Shown: one piece after another, positions 17,300 to 26,341 of the stretch
Numbering within the stretch: position 1 is the stretch's first letter
Layout: each line of letters starts with the position of its first letter
Assembly: GCA_017305935.1 (NCBI GenBank)
Contig: JAFKJU010000015.1
Span: 62,001 to 126,000, forward strand
Direction: 5' to 3'
DNA: 64,000 nucleotides
Source of the DNA: Hyphomicrobiales bacterium
Lineage (GTDB): Bacteria > Pseudomonadota > Alphaproteobacteria > Rhizobiales > Rhizobiaceae
Program-made: the position numbers and the translations under genes
The notes under the pieces: model-generated
Seen by the model: the letters and a program-made list of their open reading frames with translations, nothing else
Databases searched by the model: none
Told to the model about the DNA's origin: nothing

Positions 17300-18405
17300 T
17301 CGATACGCTGCTCGTTCTCAACACGGGTTCCTCCAGCCTGAAATTCCAGGTTTTCCGGCTTGATACGCTCGATGTGCTGATGCAGGGCAAGGTTGCCGAT
17401 ATCGGCGGCGCGGCCGCGCTCGCCGCGACGCTTGCCGATGGTGAAAAGCTCTCGGCCGAGGTCGGCGGCAACGACCACGATGCGGCGCTCGCTGCGGTGA
17501 TGACGCTGGTCGACCGCCATGACGACGACTGGCGCACCAAAGCGGTGGTGCATCGCATCGTCCATGGCGGCACGCGCTTTGCCGATCCGGTGATCGTCAC
17601 GCCGGAGATCGAGGCGGAACTGCGCCGCCTCGTGCCGCTCGCGCCGCTGCACCAGCCGCACAATCTCGCCGGCCTCGACGCCTCGAACCGGCTGGCCCCG
17701 GATGCGCTCGACATCGCCTGCTTCGACACCGCCTTCCATGCCGGCCATAGCGAGGTCATCTCCAGCTTCGCCATCGAGAAGGATTTTCGCGACAAGGGCA
17801 TCCGTCGCTACGGGTTTCACGGGCTGTCCTATGAATGGATCGCCCACGCGCTTCGCGAACAGCATCCGTCGCTCTATCACGGCCGCGTCGTCGCCGCCCA
17901 TCTCGGCAATGGCGCCAGCCTCTGCGCGCTCGGCAACGGCGTCAGCATCGATACGACCATGGGCATGACGGCGCTGGACGGCCTGCCGATGGGCACCCGC
18001 TGCGGCGCTATCGATGCCGGCGCGGTGATCTTCATGCAGCGCGAACTGGGGCTGACGCCCGACGAGGCCGAGCATCATCTCTACGAGCGCTCCGGCCTGA
18101 AGGGGCTTTCCGGCCTCACCAACGATGTCGAGGCGCTGCTCGCCTCGCCCGATCCGCGCGCCGCCTTCGCGCTCGATTATTTCACCCTGCGGGTGGCGCA
18201 GCATGCGGCGATGATGGCGGTGTCGATGGGCGGCCTCGACGCCATCGTCTTCACCGGCGGCATAGGCAAACATGCGGGGCCGATCCGCCAGTCGATCACC
18301 GACCGCCTCGCCTTTCTCGGCCCCTTCGAAACACTGGTCATCCCCGCCAACGAAGAGCGGATGATGGCCCAACACGCCCGGCGGCTGCTCGCCGGACAGG
18401 CGTGA
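17296..18405 (+). CDS. ackA: Acetate kinase
   Basis: Acetate kinase transfers phosphate from acetyl-phosphate to ADP. The N-terminal phosphate-binding motif LLVLNTGSSSLKFQVF, the central RRYGFHGLSYEW and the C-terminal DAIVFTGGIGKHA are all present in 369 residues. This is slightly shorter than the approximately 400 residues of enteric AckA, as is usual in rhizobia. The ATG overlaps the preceding stop (ATGA). The unit ends at a RIME-like repeat rather than a classical terminator. Confidence 0.97.
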   Translation: MIDTLLVLNTGSSSLKFQVFRLDTLDVLMQGKVADIGGAAALAATLADGEKLSAEVGGNDHDAALAAVMTLVDRHDDDWRTKAVVHRIVHGGTRFADPVIVTPEIEAELRRLVPLAPLHQPHNLAGLDASNRLAPDALDIACFDTAFHAGHSEVISSFAIEKDFRDKGIRRYGFHGLSYEWIAHALREQHPSLYHGRVVAAHLGNGASLCALGNGVSIDTTMGMTALDGLPMGTRCGAIDAGAVIFMQRELGLTPDEAEHHLYERSGLKGLSGLTNDVEALLASPDPRAAFALDYFTLRVAQHAAMMAVSMGGLDAIVFTGGIGKHAGPIRQSITDRLAFLGPFETLVIPANEERMMAQHARRLLAGQA

Positions 18406-18434
18406 TTTCAGGCGGCAGCCCTACCCTCTCTTCC

Positions 18435-18541
18435 GTCATGCTCGGGCTTGTCCCGAGCATCTAACCACGTAAGAGATATCCATTATCCTCAACCGCTTAG
18501 CGGGCGTCGGCAGATCCTCGGCACAAGGCCGAGGATGACGA
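18435..18541. repeat. RIME-like rhizobial intergenic mosaic element
   Basis: A segment of about 107 bp is bounded by imperfect inverted copies of roughly 30 bases (CGTCATGCTCGGGCTTGTCC at the left, and the complement of CGTCATCCTCGGCCTTGTGC at the right). Each end is itself a small palindrome, ATGCTCGGG/CCCGAGCAT and GATCCTCGG/CCGAGGAT. Size and two-palindrome architecture match the 108-bp RIME1 elements described in Sinorhizobium. It lies between the convergent ackA and DUF3422 genes and could fold into a bidirectional stem. Confidence 0.7.
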
Positions 18542-18553
18542 AATATCGGAAGT

Positions 18554-19759
18554 TTACTCCTTCTCGAAGGCTTCGCGCACCCGGAAAATCGCCAGCGCCA
18601 CGGCGCAGATGACGATGGGGATGGAGATCAGCATGACGAAGGGGCTGATGTGGTAGCCGGCGTGATCGGCGGCTTCCATGGCGGTCTTCATCAGGCTCAG
18701 CAGGTAATAGCTGATGGCGATCACCGACAGGCCCTCGACGGCGCGCTGGATCTTGAGCTGCGTTGCCGCGCGCTCGGCGAGCGCCTGGATCTGCACCGCA
18801 TTCTGCGCTTCGACTTCCACCTGGATGCGGGTCTGCAGCAGGTCGAGGATATGCATCGCCGCCTGCGAGAGCTGTTCGAGGCGCAGCGCGGTGGCCTCGC
18901 AGGTGCGTACCGCCGGGCGGAAGCGGCGCATGACGAAGACGCCGAAGCGCTGGAAGCCGGGCACATGCGTCTCACGCAGGTCGCCGATGCGTTCTTCCAC
19001 GATCTTCGCATAGGCGGCGGTGGCGCCGAAACGGTTGCGGGTTTCCGCCGCCGCCGAGATCAGATGCGCCGAGAGCGTCGAGATCTCGTTGAGGAGCTGC
19101 TTGTGGCCGTCGGGCTCGACGGTGCGGTTGCGGCTGGCGAGATCGGCGAGCCGCCGGTCGTAGGAGGCCAGTTCCGGCCCCAGCTTGCGCGCCTGCGGCA
19201 GGCTGAGCAGCGCCATGGCGCGATAGGTCTCCACCTCGCAGAGGCGGCGCACCATGCGGCCGAGGCGATAGCTGTTCAGGTAGCGGTTGAACAGCAGGAC
19301 ACGGCAGCCATGGTCGGTGCTGTCATGGAAATCGGAGCAGATCAGCGCCGCATCGCCGCCGATATAGGAGGCGGCGGTATCGGCGAAACCGAATTGGGTG
19401 AGATAGGGCAGCAGATCGTCGGGCACGTCGTTGCGCACCAGCACCGCCAGTCGGTAGATGACGCGCGCGGCGGAGACGCCGGCCTCGCGCTCGGCATCGG
19501 CCGCCGTCAGCGTCGGCATCGGCCAATGCTCGGCATTGGTCGCCATGGCCGTGACGCGGGTGACGGTGATGAATTCGGTGTGGAATTCGACGCGGGTCTG
19601 GACGCCGGCCGAAACATGGGTGGGCCGCGCCGTGGTCAGCGCGGCGCTATGCCAGCCCTGATCGTCGGTCGGCATGAAGGCGAGGTGTTCGACGAAGGCC
19701 GGCCCGGTGAAATAGGTGGACGGGCGCGCATGCAGTTCGGCATTGAATTCCCCGGACAT
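18554..19759 (-). CDS. DUF3422 family membrane-associated protein
   Basis: The 401-residue protein opens with FNAELHARPSTYFTGP, the conserved LHARP motif of the DUF3422 family. It has a long soluble region with coiled-coil propensity near 290-340 and ends in two hydrophobic segments (VIAISYYLLSLM and FVMLISIPIVICAVALAIF), which suggests a cytoplasmic domain anchored at its C terminus. The function of the family is not established. The ATG at 19759 with GGGGAG in front is preferred over a GTG at 19765. It lies downstream of putA on the same strand but behind a strong terminator, so it is probably transcribed on its own. Confidence 0.85.
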   Translation of the reverse strand: MSGEFNAELHARPSTYFTGPAFVEHLAFMPTDDQGWHSAALTTARPTHVSAGVQTRVEFHTEFITVTRVTAMATNAEHWPMPTLTAADAEREAGVSAARVIYRLAVLVRNDVPDDLLPYLTQFGFADTAASYIGGDAALICSDFHDSTDHGCRVLLFNRYLNSYRLGRMVRRLCEVETYRAMALLSLPQARKLGPELASYDRRLADLASRNRTVEPDGHKQLLNEISTLSAHLISAAAETRNRFGATAAYAKIVEERIGDLRETHVPGFQRFGVFVMRRFRPAVRTCEATALRLEQLSQAAMHILDLLQTRIQVEVEAQNAVQIQALAERAATQLKIQRAVEGLSVIAISYYLLSLMKTAMEAADHAGYHISPFVMLISIPIVICAVALAIFRVREAFEKE

Positions 19760-19779
19760 TGCCACTCCCCAAAGGCAAC

Positions 19780-19816
19780 AAAAAACCGCCGCCCCATTTC
19801 CATGGAACGGCGGCGG
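19780..19816 (-). terminator. Rho-independent terminator of putA
   Basis: On the minus strand, CCGCCGCC and GGCGGCGG arms (19809-19816 and 19786-19793) enclose a loop containing TTCCATGGAA and are followed by six T residues (the A-run at 19780-19785 on the given strand). It is 67 bases beyond the putA stop and just upstream of the DUF3422 start. Confidence 0.85.
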
Positions 19817-19882
19817 GCACCCTAGCTGGCGATCAGCGGTCTGTCGACCGCCTGAAAGCAGAGCTTAAGTGATTGAATCGAT

Positions 19883-22800
19883 TTAGCCGATGGCCATCAG
19901 GCTGGCATTGCCGCCGGCCGCCGTCGTGTTGATCGAGGTGGAGACTTCCTCCAGCAGCCAGTTGAGGCAATAGGCCTCGGCGCCGGCTTCCAGCTCGGCG
20001 CTCGTCGCGGCCTGGACCAGCACCAGCGGACCCGGCAGGGCGGCGATCTTCTTGCCAACCTCGACGGTGCGCGCGGCATCGCCTTCGATCAGCGCGCCGG
20101 CATAAGGCGCATTGGCCGCCCAATCCTTGCTCCAGGTGATGCGGGCGACGACGCTGGCCGGCAGGTCGCGCAGCGAGGCTTCCAGCCCCGAGCCGGAATC
20201 GATCGCCACTTCGTTGCCGGTGGCAAGGGCGGCGGTGAGCTGGCGATAGAGGCCGACTTCGGTCTGCGGTACCAACAGGATGCGGCCACGCGGGTGCAGG
20301 GCATAGACGTTGCGCTCGCCGACCGGGCCGGGCAGATCGAGCACGAGGCCGAGGGCGGAAACGCCGCCGGTCTCGCGCGCATCCCGCGCCAGTTCGTTGC
20401 GGCCGCGCTGGCCGAGCCAGCGGGCGAAATCGGTGAGCGCCGGATCGGTATGCACCGAGCTGTGGCGCGGCGGCACCGGGGCGTTATCCACCAGACGGCC
20501 GAGATAGAGCGGACCGCCGGCCTTCGGGCCGGTGCCGGACAGGCCACGGCCGCCGAAAGGCTGCACGCCGACCACCGCGCCGATGACGTTGCGGTTGATA
20601 TAGACGTTGCCGACGCGGATGAGGCCGGTCACATGGCTGATCGTCTCGTCGAGGCGGGTGTGCAGGCCGAAGGTCAGGCCGTAACCGGTCGAATTGATGT
20701 CCTCGATCAGCCGCTCCAGGTCGTCGCGCTTGTAGCGCAGGACATGGAGGACCGGGCCGAAGACTTCGCGATGCAGATCCTTCAGCGAGCCGATCTCGAC
20801 GATCGTCGGGGCGACGAAGGTGCCGTTTTCGGTTTCGGGGCCGAGCGGCAATTGCTCGACCTTGCGGCCGAGGCCGCGCATGCCGGCGATATGCTTCTCG
20901 ATGATGCCCTTGGCCTCGTCGGTAATGACAGGACCGATATCGACCTTGAGGCTATCGGTGCGGCCGATGGAAAGCTCCTTCAGCGCGCCCTTGAGCATGG
21001 TGAGGATACGGTCGGCGACGTCTTCCTGCAGGCACAGCACGCGCAGCGCCGAGCAGCGCTGGCCGGCGCTGTCGAAGGCCGAGGCGATGACGTCGAAGAC
21101 CACCTGTTCGGCCAGCGCCGAGGAATCGACGATCATGGCGTTCTGGCCGCCGGTTTCGGCGATCAGCGGGATCGGCTTGCCGTTCGGCAGCAGGCGCGCG
21201 GCAAGCTGGGCCTGGATGAGGCGGGCGACCTCGGTCGAACCGGTGAACATCACGCCGCAGGTTTCCGGCGCGGCGACGAGGGCCGCCCCGATGCGGCCAT
21301 CACCCGGCAGCAATTGCAGGGCAGCACGCGGGATGCCGGCCTCATGCAGGATGCGCACGCCTTGCGCGGCGATCAACGGCGTTTCTTCCGCCGGCTTCGC
21401 CAGCACCGGATTGCCGGCGACCAGCGCCGCGGCGATCTGGCCGGAGAAGATGGCGAGCGGGAAGTTCCACGGGCTGATGCAGACGATCGGGCCGAGCGGC
21501 TTGTGCGTGACGCCGAGCGTGCGCCGCGCCTGTTCGGCGTAGTAGCGCAGGAAATCGATGGCTTCGCGCACTTCGGCAATGGCGTTCGGCATCGACTTGC
21601 CAGCCTCGCGCATGATCAGGCCGAGCAGCACCGGCATGTCGCGCTGCATGATGTCGGCGGCACGTTCCAGGCAGGCGGCGCGCTCGGCGGGCGGTGTCGC
21701 ACCCCAGCTTGCGCCGGCGGTGGCGGCGATCTGCATGGCCCTGGCGACTTCGCCTTCGGCGATTTCGGTCACCGTGCCGACCACGTCCCTGTTGTCGCCG
21801 GGGTTGAGGACCGGGCGGCTCGTGCCGCTGGCCTCGCCTTCGCCCAGCGTCGGGCCGGAGCGCCATTCGCGGGTGGCGGAGCCGTCGAGCGTTGCCGAAA
21901 TCTCGGCGAGGACCGTTTCGTTCGACAGGTCGAGGCCGGCCGAATTCCTGCGGGCGCCAAAAAGGTCGTCCGGCAGGGCGATCTGGTCGTGGCGGGCGCC
22001 GACGACGGCCATCGAGCGGACGACATCGGCCGGATCGGCGACCAGCTCGTCGATGGAGACCGACTTGTCGCCGATGCGATTGACGAAGGAGGAGTTGGCG
22101 CCGTTTTCGAGCAGGCGGCGGACGAGATAGGCCAGCAGCGTCTCATGCGTACCAACAGGCGCATAGATGCGGGCCGGGCGGTTCAGCTTGGCCGAGCCGA
22201 CGACTTCGTCATAGAGCGGCTCACCCATGCCGTGCAGGCACTGGAACTCATACTTGCCGGTCTGGAAATCCGGGCCGGCCAGCTGGTAGATCGTCGCCAG
22301 CGACTGGGCATTGTGGGTGGCGAATTGCGGGAAGACGGCATCGGTCGCCGCCAGCAGTTTTCGCGCGCAGGCGATGTAGGAGACGTCGGTGTGGACCTTG
22401 CGGGTATAGACCGGGAAATCCTCGAGACCGTCGACCTGGGCGCGCTTGATCTCGGCATCCCAATAGGCACCCTTTACCAGGCGCACCATGATGCGACGGT
22501 TCGTGCGGCGGGCGAGATCGATGATGAAATCGAGAACGAAGGGGCAGCGCTTGCCATAGGCCTGCACCACGAAACCCATGCCGTTCCAGCCGGCGAGATC
22601 GGGGTCTTCGCACAGGCTCTGCAGCAGGTCGAGCGACAGTTCGAGGCGGTCGGCTTCCTCGGCGTCGATGTTGAGGCCGATGTCGTATTTCTTCGAGAGA
22701 AGCGCCAGCGCCTTCACCTTCGGCAGCAGTTCGCTCATGACGCGCTCCGCCTGGGCGCGGACATAACGCGGATGCAAGGCCGAGAGCTTGATGGAAATAC

Positions 22801-23548
22801 CGGGGCCGTCATAGATGCCGCGACCGGCGGAGGCTCGGCCGATGGCATGGATGGCGGTCTCGTAATCCTTGTAATAGCGCTCGGCATCGGCGGCGGTGGT
22901 CGCAGCCTCGCCCAGCATGTCGTAGGAATAGCGGAAACCGCGTTCTTCCAGCGGCCGGGCGCGCTTCAGCGCCTCGTCGATGGTCTCGCCGGTGACGAAC
23001 TGCTCGCCCATCATGCGCATCGCCATGTCGACACCGCGGCGGATGACCGGCTCGCCGGCGCGCGCGATGAGGCGCGTCAGCGCAGCGGAAAGGCCGCGGT
23101 CGTTGACCGTCGAGGTGAGCTTGCCGGTGACCACGAGGCCCCAGGTGGCGGCGTTGACGAACAGCGAGCGACCGCCGCCCATATGCGACTTCCAGTCGCC
23201 TTCGGCGATCTTGTCGCGGATCAGCGCGTCGCGGGTGGCGGTGTCGGGAATGCGCAGCAGGGCTTCGGCCAGGCACATCAGCGCCACGCCTTCCTGGCTG
23301 GAGAGCGAATATTCATGCACCAGCCCTTCGACGCCGGCGCCCTTGTGCTTGGCGCGCAAGGCCTCGATCAGGCTGCGTGCGGTGGCGCGCACGGCCTTGC
23401 GTGTATCTTCAGGCAGGGTCGCCTGTTCAAGCAGCGTCGCGACGCATTCGGCCTCGGGCCGGCGATAGGCCGCGGTGATCGCCTGCCTGAGCGGCGTCTG
23501 CGGGCGGATGGAGGGCGCGAAATCGGCAAAGGGTCTTGGGGTCGACAC
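19883..23548 (-). CDS. putA: Bifunctional proline dehydrogenase / pyrroline-5-carboxylate dehydrogenase
   Basis: PutA oxidises proline to glutamate in two steps, using FAD and then NAD. The GTG at 23548 has GGAGA about 8 bases upstream and gives an N terminus VSTPRPFADFAPSIRPQ in line with rhizobial PutA; longer forms are unlikely. The 1221 residues include a proline dehydrogenase barrel (about 150-480, with GISIKLSALHPRY), an aldehyde dehydrogenase domain (about 560-1000, with ISPWNFPLAIFSGQ, and the catalytic Cys832 in GQRCSALR) and a C-terminal ALDH-like tail. There is no N-terminal ribbon-helix-helix, so unlike enterobacterial PutA it does not act as its own repressor; the divergent Lrp-type gene takes that job. 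Confidence 0.97.
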   Translation of the reverse strand: MSTPRPFADFAPSIRPQTPLRQAITAAYRRPEAECVATLLEQATLPEDTRKAVRATARSLIEALRAKHKGAGVEGLVHEYSLSSQEGVALMCLAEALLRIPDTATRDALIRDKIAEGDWKSHMGGGRSLFVNAATWGLVVTGKLTSTVNDRGLSAALTRLIARAGEPVIRRGVDMAMRMMGEQFVTGETIDEALKRARPLEERGFRYSYDMLGEAATTAADAERYYKDYETAIHAIGRASAGRGIYDGPGISIKLSALHPRYVRAQAERVMSELLPKVKALALLSKKYDIGLNIDAEEADRLELSLDLLQSLCEDPDLAGWNGMGFVVQAYGKRCPFVLDFIIDLARRTNRRIMVRLVKGAYWDAEIKRAQVDGLEDFPVYTRKVHTDVSYIACARKLLAATDAVFPQFATHNAQSLATIYQLAGPDFQTGKYEFQCLHGMGEPLYDEVVGSAKLNRPARIYAPVGTHETLLAYLVRRLLENGANSSFVNRIGDKSVSIDELVADPADVVRSMAVVGARHDQIALPDDLFGARRNSAGLDLSNETVLAEISATLDGSATREWRSGPTLGEGEASGTSRPVLNPGDNRDVVGTVTEIAEGEVARAMQIAATAGASWGATPPAERAACLERAADIMQRDMPVLLGLIMREAGKSMPNAIAEVREAIDFLRYYAEQARRTLGVTHKPLGPIVCISPWNFPLAIFSGQIAAALVAGNPVLAKPAEETPLIAAQGVRILHEAGIPRAALQLLPGDGRIGAALVAAPETCGVMFTGSTEVARLIQAQLAARLLPNGKPIPLIAETGGQNAMIVDSSALAEQVVFDVIASAFDSAGQRCSALRVLCLQEDVADRILTMLKGALKELSIGRTDSLKVDIGPVITDEAKGIIEKHIAGMRGLGRKVEQLPLGPETENGTFVAPTIVEIGSLKDLHREVFGPVLHVLRYKRDDLERLIEDINSTGYGLTFGLHTRLDETISHVTGLIRVGNVYINRNVIGAVVGVQPFGGRGLSGTGPKAGGPLYLGRLVDNAPVPPRHSSVHTDPALTDFARWLGQRGRNELARDARETGGVSALGLVLDLPGPVGERNVYALHPRGRILLVPQTEVGLYRQLTAALATGNEVAIDSGSGLEASLRDLPASVVARITWSKDWAANAPYAGALIEGDAARTVEVGKKIAALPGPLVLVQAATSAELEAGAEAYCLNWLLEEVSTSINTTAAGGNASLMAIG

Positions 23549-23759
23549 AGAAAGGTCTCCGTCGAAGTTCGAGGCAAATGGCGTGATTTCCGGAACGGGA
23601 GCATGGCCCTCGCGTGACGCTTGCGCAAGGCCGCGCGCCATCCTCCCTCTTTCCGGCTCTGCGGCATTGTATATCACGCCGCCACGCGATATGCGTACTG
23701 GAGATCGGCAATTTTCAGCGCATTTAGTCTTATTTATTCGCCAATTGGAGTGAAAAAAG
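23549..23759. promoter_or_regulatory. putA-putR divergent promoter region
   Basis: This 211-bp region separates the divergent putA and putR starts and becomes AT-rich close to putR (about 23690-23755). Lrp-type regulators bind such regions at several sites. I see no perfect palindrome long enough to name an operator; a GGAGTG ribosome binding site precedes putR. Confidence 0.5.
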
Positions 23760-24239
23760 ATGGCTCAGACTTCGATTTCAGGCGAATTGGATAGCTATGA
23801 TATCAAGATTATCCAGGCGCTCGTCGATGACGGACGCCTGTCGATCACCGACCTCTCGGAAAAGGTCGGCCTGTCGAAGACACCCTGCCACCAGCGACTG
23901 AAACGGTTGATCAAGGATGGTTACATCCTCGGCTTTCGCGCCGTACTCGATCCGCAGAAACTCGGGCTCGACCATGTCGCCTATACCGAGGTGAAACTCT
24001 CCGACACCCGCGAGGCGGCGCTGCACAGTTTCAACGAGGCGGTGCGCAATATCCGGGAGATCGAGGAATGCCAGATGATCGCCGGCTCCTATGATTACCT
24101 GCTCAAGGTTCGCACCGCCGACATGCGCCGCTTCCGCCGGGTGCTCGGCGAATATATCTCGACGCTACCGCATGTCGCCAGCACCTCCACCTTCGTGGTG
24201 ATGGAATCGGTGAAGGAGGCCAATCTGCGGCCGGCTTAA
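23760..24239 (+). CDS. putR: Lrp/AsnC-family regulator of proline catabolism
   Basis: The 159-residue protein is a typical feast/famine regulator: an N-terminal helix-turn-helix (about 10-60, ISGELDSYDIKIIQALVDDG, then LSITDLSEKVGLSKTPCHQR) and a C-terminal RAM ligand-binding domain (about 75-150) with MIAGSYDYLLKVRTADM. Divergent placement next to putA matches PutR of Agrobacterium and relatives, a proline-responsive activator of putA. The gene ends in a strong terminator whose stem overlaps the stop codon. Confidence 0.92.
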   Translation: MAQTSISGELDSYDIKIIQALVDDGRLSITDLSEKVGLSKTPCHQRLKRLIKDGYILGFRAVLDPQKLGLDHVAYTEVKLSDTREAALHSFNEAVRNIREIEECQMIAGSYDYLLKVRTADMRRFRRVLGEYISTLPHVASTSTFVVMESVKEANLRPA

Positions 24240-24276
24240 GGTCTGCCAGGTTTCCTCTGAACCTGACAGACCTTAA
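24236..24276 (+). terminator. Terminator of putR
   Basis: A 17-bp stem with one mismatch (TTAAGGTCTG arm from 24236, CAGACCTTAA arm to 24276) encloses a TCCTCTG loop. It starts inside the putR stop codon. A T-rich stretch (CTTCTTTGTTTTT) follows. Confidence 0.75.
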
Positions 24277-24428
24277 GCTTCTTTGTTTTTGTTTGCCTTT
24301 TCTGGAAAACCGGTTTCCACTTTTCACTGACAAACTCCAAGATTTCTGCCGTTGTTTTGAGATCGATCAAGGAGCGGATGGAAGGAGGCTGACAGACTTG
24401 CCATGAAACGACAAGAAAGGAGGCCTCC

Positions 24429-24665
24429 ATGTCGAACACGCCGCACACGCTGGGAGAGGAATTTCCCGGCCAGCTCGACGCCATTCACGCCCTCAAGGCC
24501 ACGGATGCGCATTTCGCCCGCATCCTTGACGACTATGATACGGTCAACGATCAGATTCACCGGGCCGAGACACGTATCGACGCCATCAGCGAAGAGGCGG
24601 AAGTGATGCTGCGCAAGCGCCGCCTGGCGCTGAAGGACGACATCGCCAAGGCCTTGTCGCAGTAA
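24429..24665 (+). CDS. DUF465 / YdcH family small protein
   Basis: This is a 78-residue, strongly helical protein of the DUF465 (YdcH) family, recognisable from HALKATDAHFARILDDYDTV and the charged C-terminal helix EVMLRKRRLALKDDIAKAL. Family members are common in proteobacteria and have no established role. An excellent ribosome binding site, AAAGGAGG, precedes the ATG. The upstream gap (24277-24428) holds a palindromic GGAAAACCGGTTTCC, part of a sequence often repeated in rhizobia, and presumably the promoter. Confidence 0.85.
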   Translation: MSNTPHTLGEEFPGQLDAIHALKATDAHFARILDDYDTVNDQIHRAETRIDAISEEAEVMLRKRRLALKDDIAKALSQ

Positions 24666-24676
24666 TACAAACGAAA

Positions 24677-24701
24677 ACGGCGCCGGATTTTCCGGCGCCG
24701 T
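24677..24701 (-). terminator. Terminator of the aldehyde dehydrogenase operon
   Basis: A perfect 11-bp stem (ACGGCGCCGGA and its complement) has a 3-base loop. Read on the minus strand it is followed by TTTTCGTTT, so it should stop transcripts arriving from the aldehyde dehydrogenase gene. Confidence 0.7.
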
Positions 24702-24710
24702 CACTTTCAG

Positions 24711-24738
24711 GGCCGGCGTTCAAAACGCCGGCCTTTTT
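24711..24738 (+). terminator. Terminator of the DUF465 gene
   Basis: A 10-bp stem (GGCCGGCGTT at 24711-24720 and AACGCCGGCC at 24724-24733) is followed by TTTTT. It faces rightward and forms a pair with the leftward terminator at 24677-24701. Confidence 0.8.
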
Positions 24739-24750
24739 CGATTGCGCCGG

Positions 24751-26184
24751 TCAGGCCGCGTCGGGGCGATGCACGGTCTTGACTTCCAGGAAGTCCTCCA
24801 GGCCGAAGAGGCCGCCTTCGCGGCCGTTTCCAGACTGCTTGTAGCCGCCGAACGGGCTGCCGTAACGGTGTGGGCCGCCATTGATATGCACCATGCCGGC
24901 GCGCAGGCGCGACGCGACGCGCTCGGCGCGCTCGGCATCGCCGGTCTGTAGATAGGCGGCGAGACCATAAGCCGTGTCGTTGGCGATGGCGATGGCTTCC
25001 TCTTCGGTGTCGAAGGGGATGATCGCCAGGACCGGGCCGAACACTTCCTCACGGGCGATGCGCATCCCGTTGTTGACGTCGGCGAAGATCGTCGGCTTGA
25101 CGAAATAGCCGGTCTCGAAACCTTCCGGCTTGCCCGGGCCGCCGACGAGAACGCGCGCGCCTTCGGCGACGGCCGCCTCGATCAGCGCCTGCACGCGGCC
25201 GAACTGGATATGCGAGACAAGCGGGCCGATATGGCCGCCCTCTTCCTGCGGATTGCCGACGGTTGCCTCGCGGCCGGCGCGTTCGGCGATCTCCAGCACC
25301 TTGTCATAGACGGAGCGCTCGACCAGCATGCGGGTCGGGGCGTCGCAGGACTGGCCGGAATTGTTGAAGCATTCGAAGACGCTGCCGGCGACGCGGCCTT
25401 CCAGGTCGGCGTCGGCGAAGACGATGTTCGGCGACTTGCCGCCGAGTTCCAGCGTCACGCGCTTGACGGTGTCGGCCGCATCCTTGCTGACCGCAATGCC
25501 GGCGCGGGTCGAGCCGGTGAAGGACATCATGTCGATATCCTTGTGCTTCGAGAGTGCCGCGCCGCATTCGATGCCGTCGCCGTTGACGAGGTTGAAGACG
25601 CCGGCAGGGAAGCCGGCCTCATCCACCATCTCGGCATAGAGCATGGCGTTGAGCGGCGTGAATTCCGAGGGCTTCAGCACGCAGGTGCTGCCGGTCGCCA
25701 GCGCCGGAACCACTTTCAGCGCGATCTGGTTGATCGGCCAGTTCCAGGGGGTGATGAGGCCGCAGACCCCGATCGGCTCCCGGCGCAGGACGTCGCCATT
25801 CGGCAGCACTTCGCGGGTCTTCAGCCGCTTCAGCCCGTCGATGAAGCCCTGAAGATGGCCGACGCCGACATCGGCCTGCTGCTCGCGGCTCATGGTGATC
25901 GGCGCGCCGAGTTCCAGCGTGATCGTCTGGGCCATTTCTTCGTAACGGCGCTTGTAGACTTCCATCAGCTTTTCCAGAAGCGCGATGCGCTCCTCGACGC
26001 TGGTCTGGCCGTAGGTGGCGAAAGCCTTCTTGGCGGCGGCGACGGCGCGATCGATATCGGCAGCCGTCCCCATCGAGATGACGGCGATCGGCTGTTCCGT
26101 CGCCGGATTGATCACCTCGAGATCGTGGGGCTTCAACGGATCCACCCACTGGCCGTCGATGTAGAATTTGCGCTTGTCGAGCAT
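24751..26184 (-). CDS. NAD(P)-dependent aldehyde dehydrogenase
   Basis: The 477-residue enzyme oxidises an aldehyde to a carboxylic acid. It has GLITPWNWPINQIALK near the cofactor site, FTGSTRAGIAV, the catalytic general-base region ELGGKSPNIV and the nucleophile Cys280 in SGQSCDAPTRM. The ATG at 26184 has GGGAGAA in front. It is the last gene of a minus-strand series (binding protein, fused permease/ATPase, FAD oxidase), so its likely substrate is the aldehyde released by the FAD oxidase. There is a 157-bp gap to the oxidase gene, so a separate promoter is possible. Confidence 0.93.
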   Translation of the reverse strand: MLDKRKFYIDGQWVDPLKPHDLEVINPATEQPIAVISMGTAADIDRAVAAAKKAFATYGQTSVEERIALLEKLMEVYKRRYEEMAQTITLELGAPITMSREQQADVGVGHLQGFIDGLKRLKTREVLPNGDVLRREPIGVCGLITPWNWPINQIALKVVPALATGSTCVLKPSEFTPLNAMLYAEMVDEAGFPAGVFNLVNGDGIECGAALSKHKDIDMMSFTGSTRAGIAVSKDAADTVKRVTLELGGKSPNIVFADADLEGRVAGSVFECFNNSGQSCDAPTRMLVERSVYDKVLEIAERAGREATVGNPQEEGGHIGPLVSHIQFGRVQALIEAAVAEGARVLVGGPGKPEGFETGYFVKPTIFADVNNGMRIAREEVFGPVLAIIPFDTEEEAIAIANDTAYGLAAYLQTGDAERAERVASRLRAGMVHINGGPHRYGSPFGGYKQSGNGREGGLFGLEDFLEVKTVHRPDAA

Positions 26185-26341
26185 GCTGTTCTCCCGTCGC
26201 GTTTCGTCTTTTGCCTGTCCATCCGGCACTGCGACGACCGGACGGACGGCGACAATAGACACCACAGAATCGGCAGAAATGAAATGACTTATCAGTGAAA
26301 AACGGCTGGGGAAGATGCGGTGCGCACCCTCCCCCGCGTCG

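Noticed and set aside
20294-23617. An 1107-codon open frame on the plus strand
   Set aside because: It is antisense to putA, whose protein has all expected domains. The antisense product is a repetitive Arg/Asp/Ala/Gly mixture without family features.
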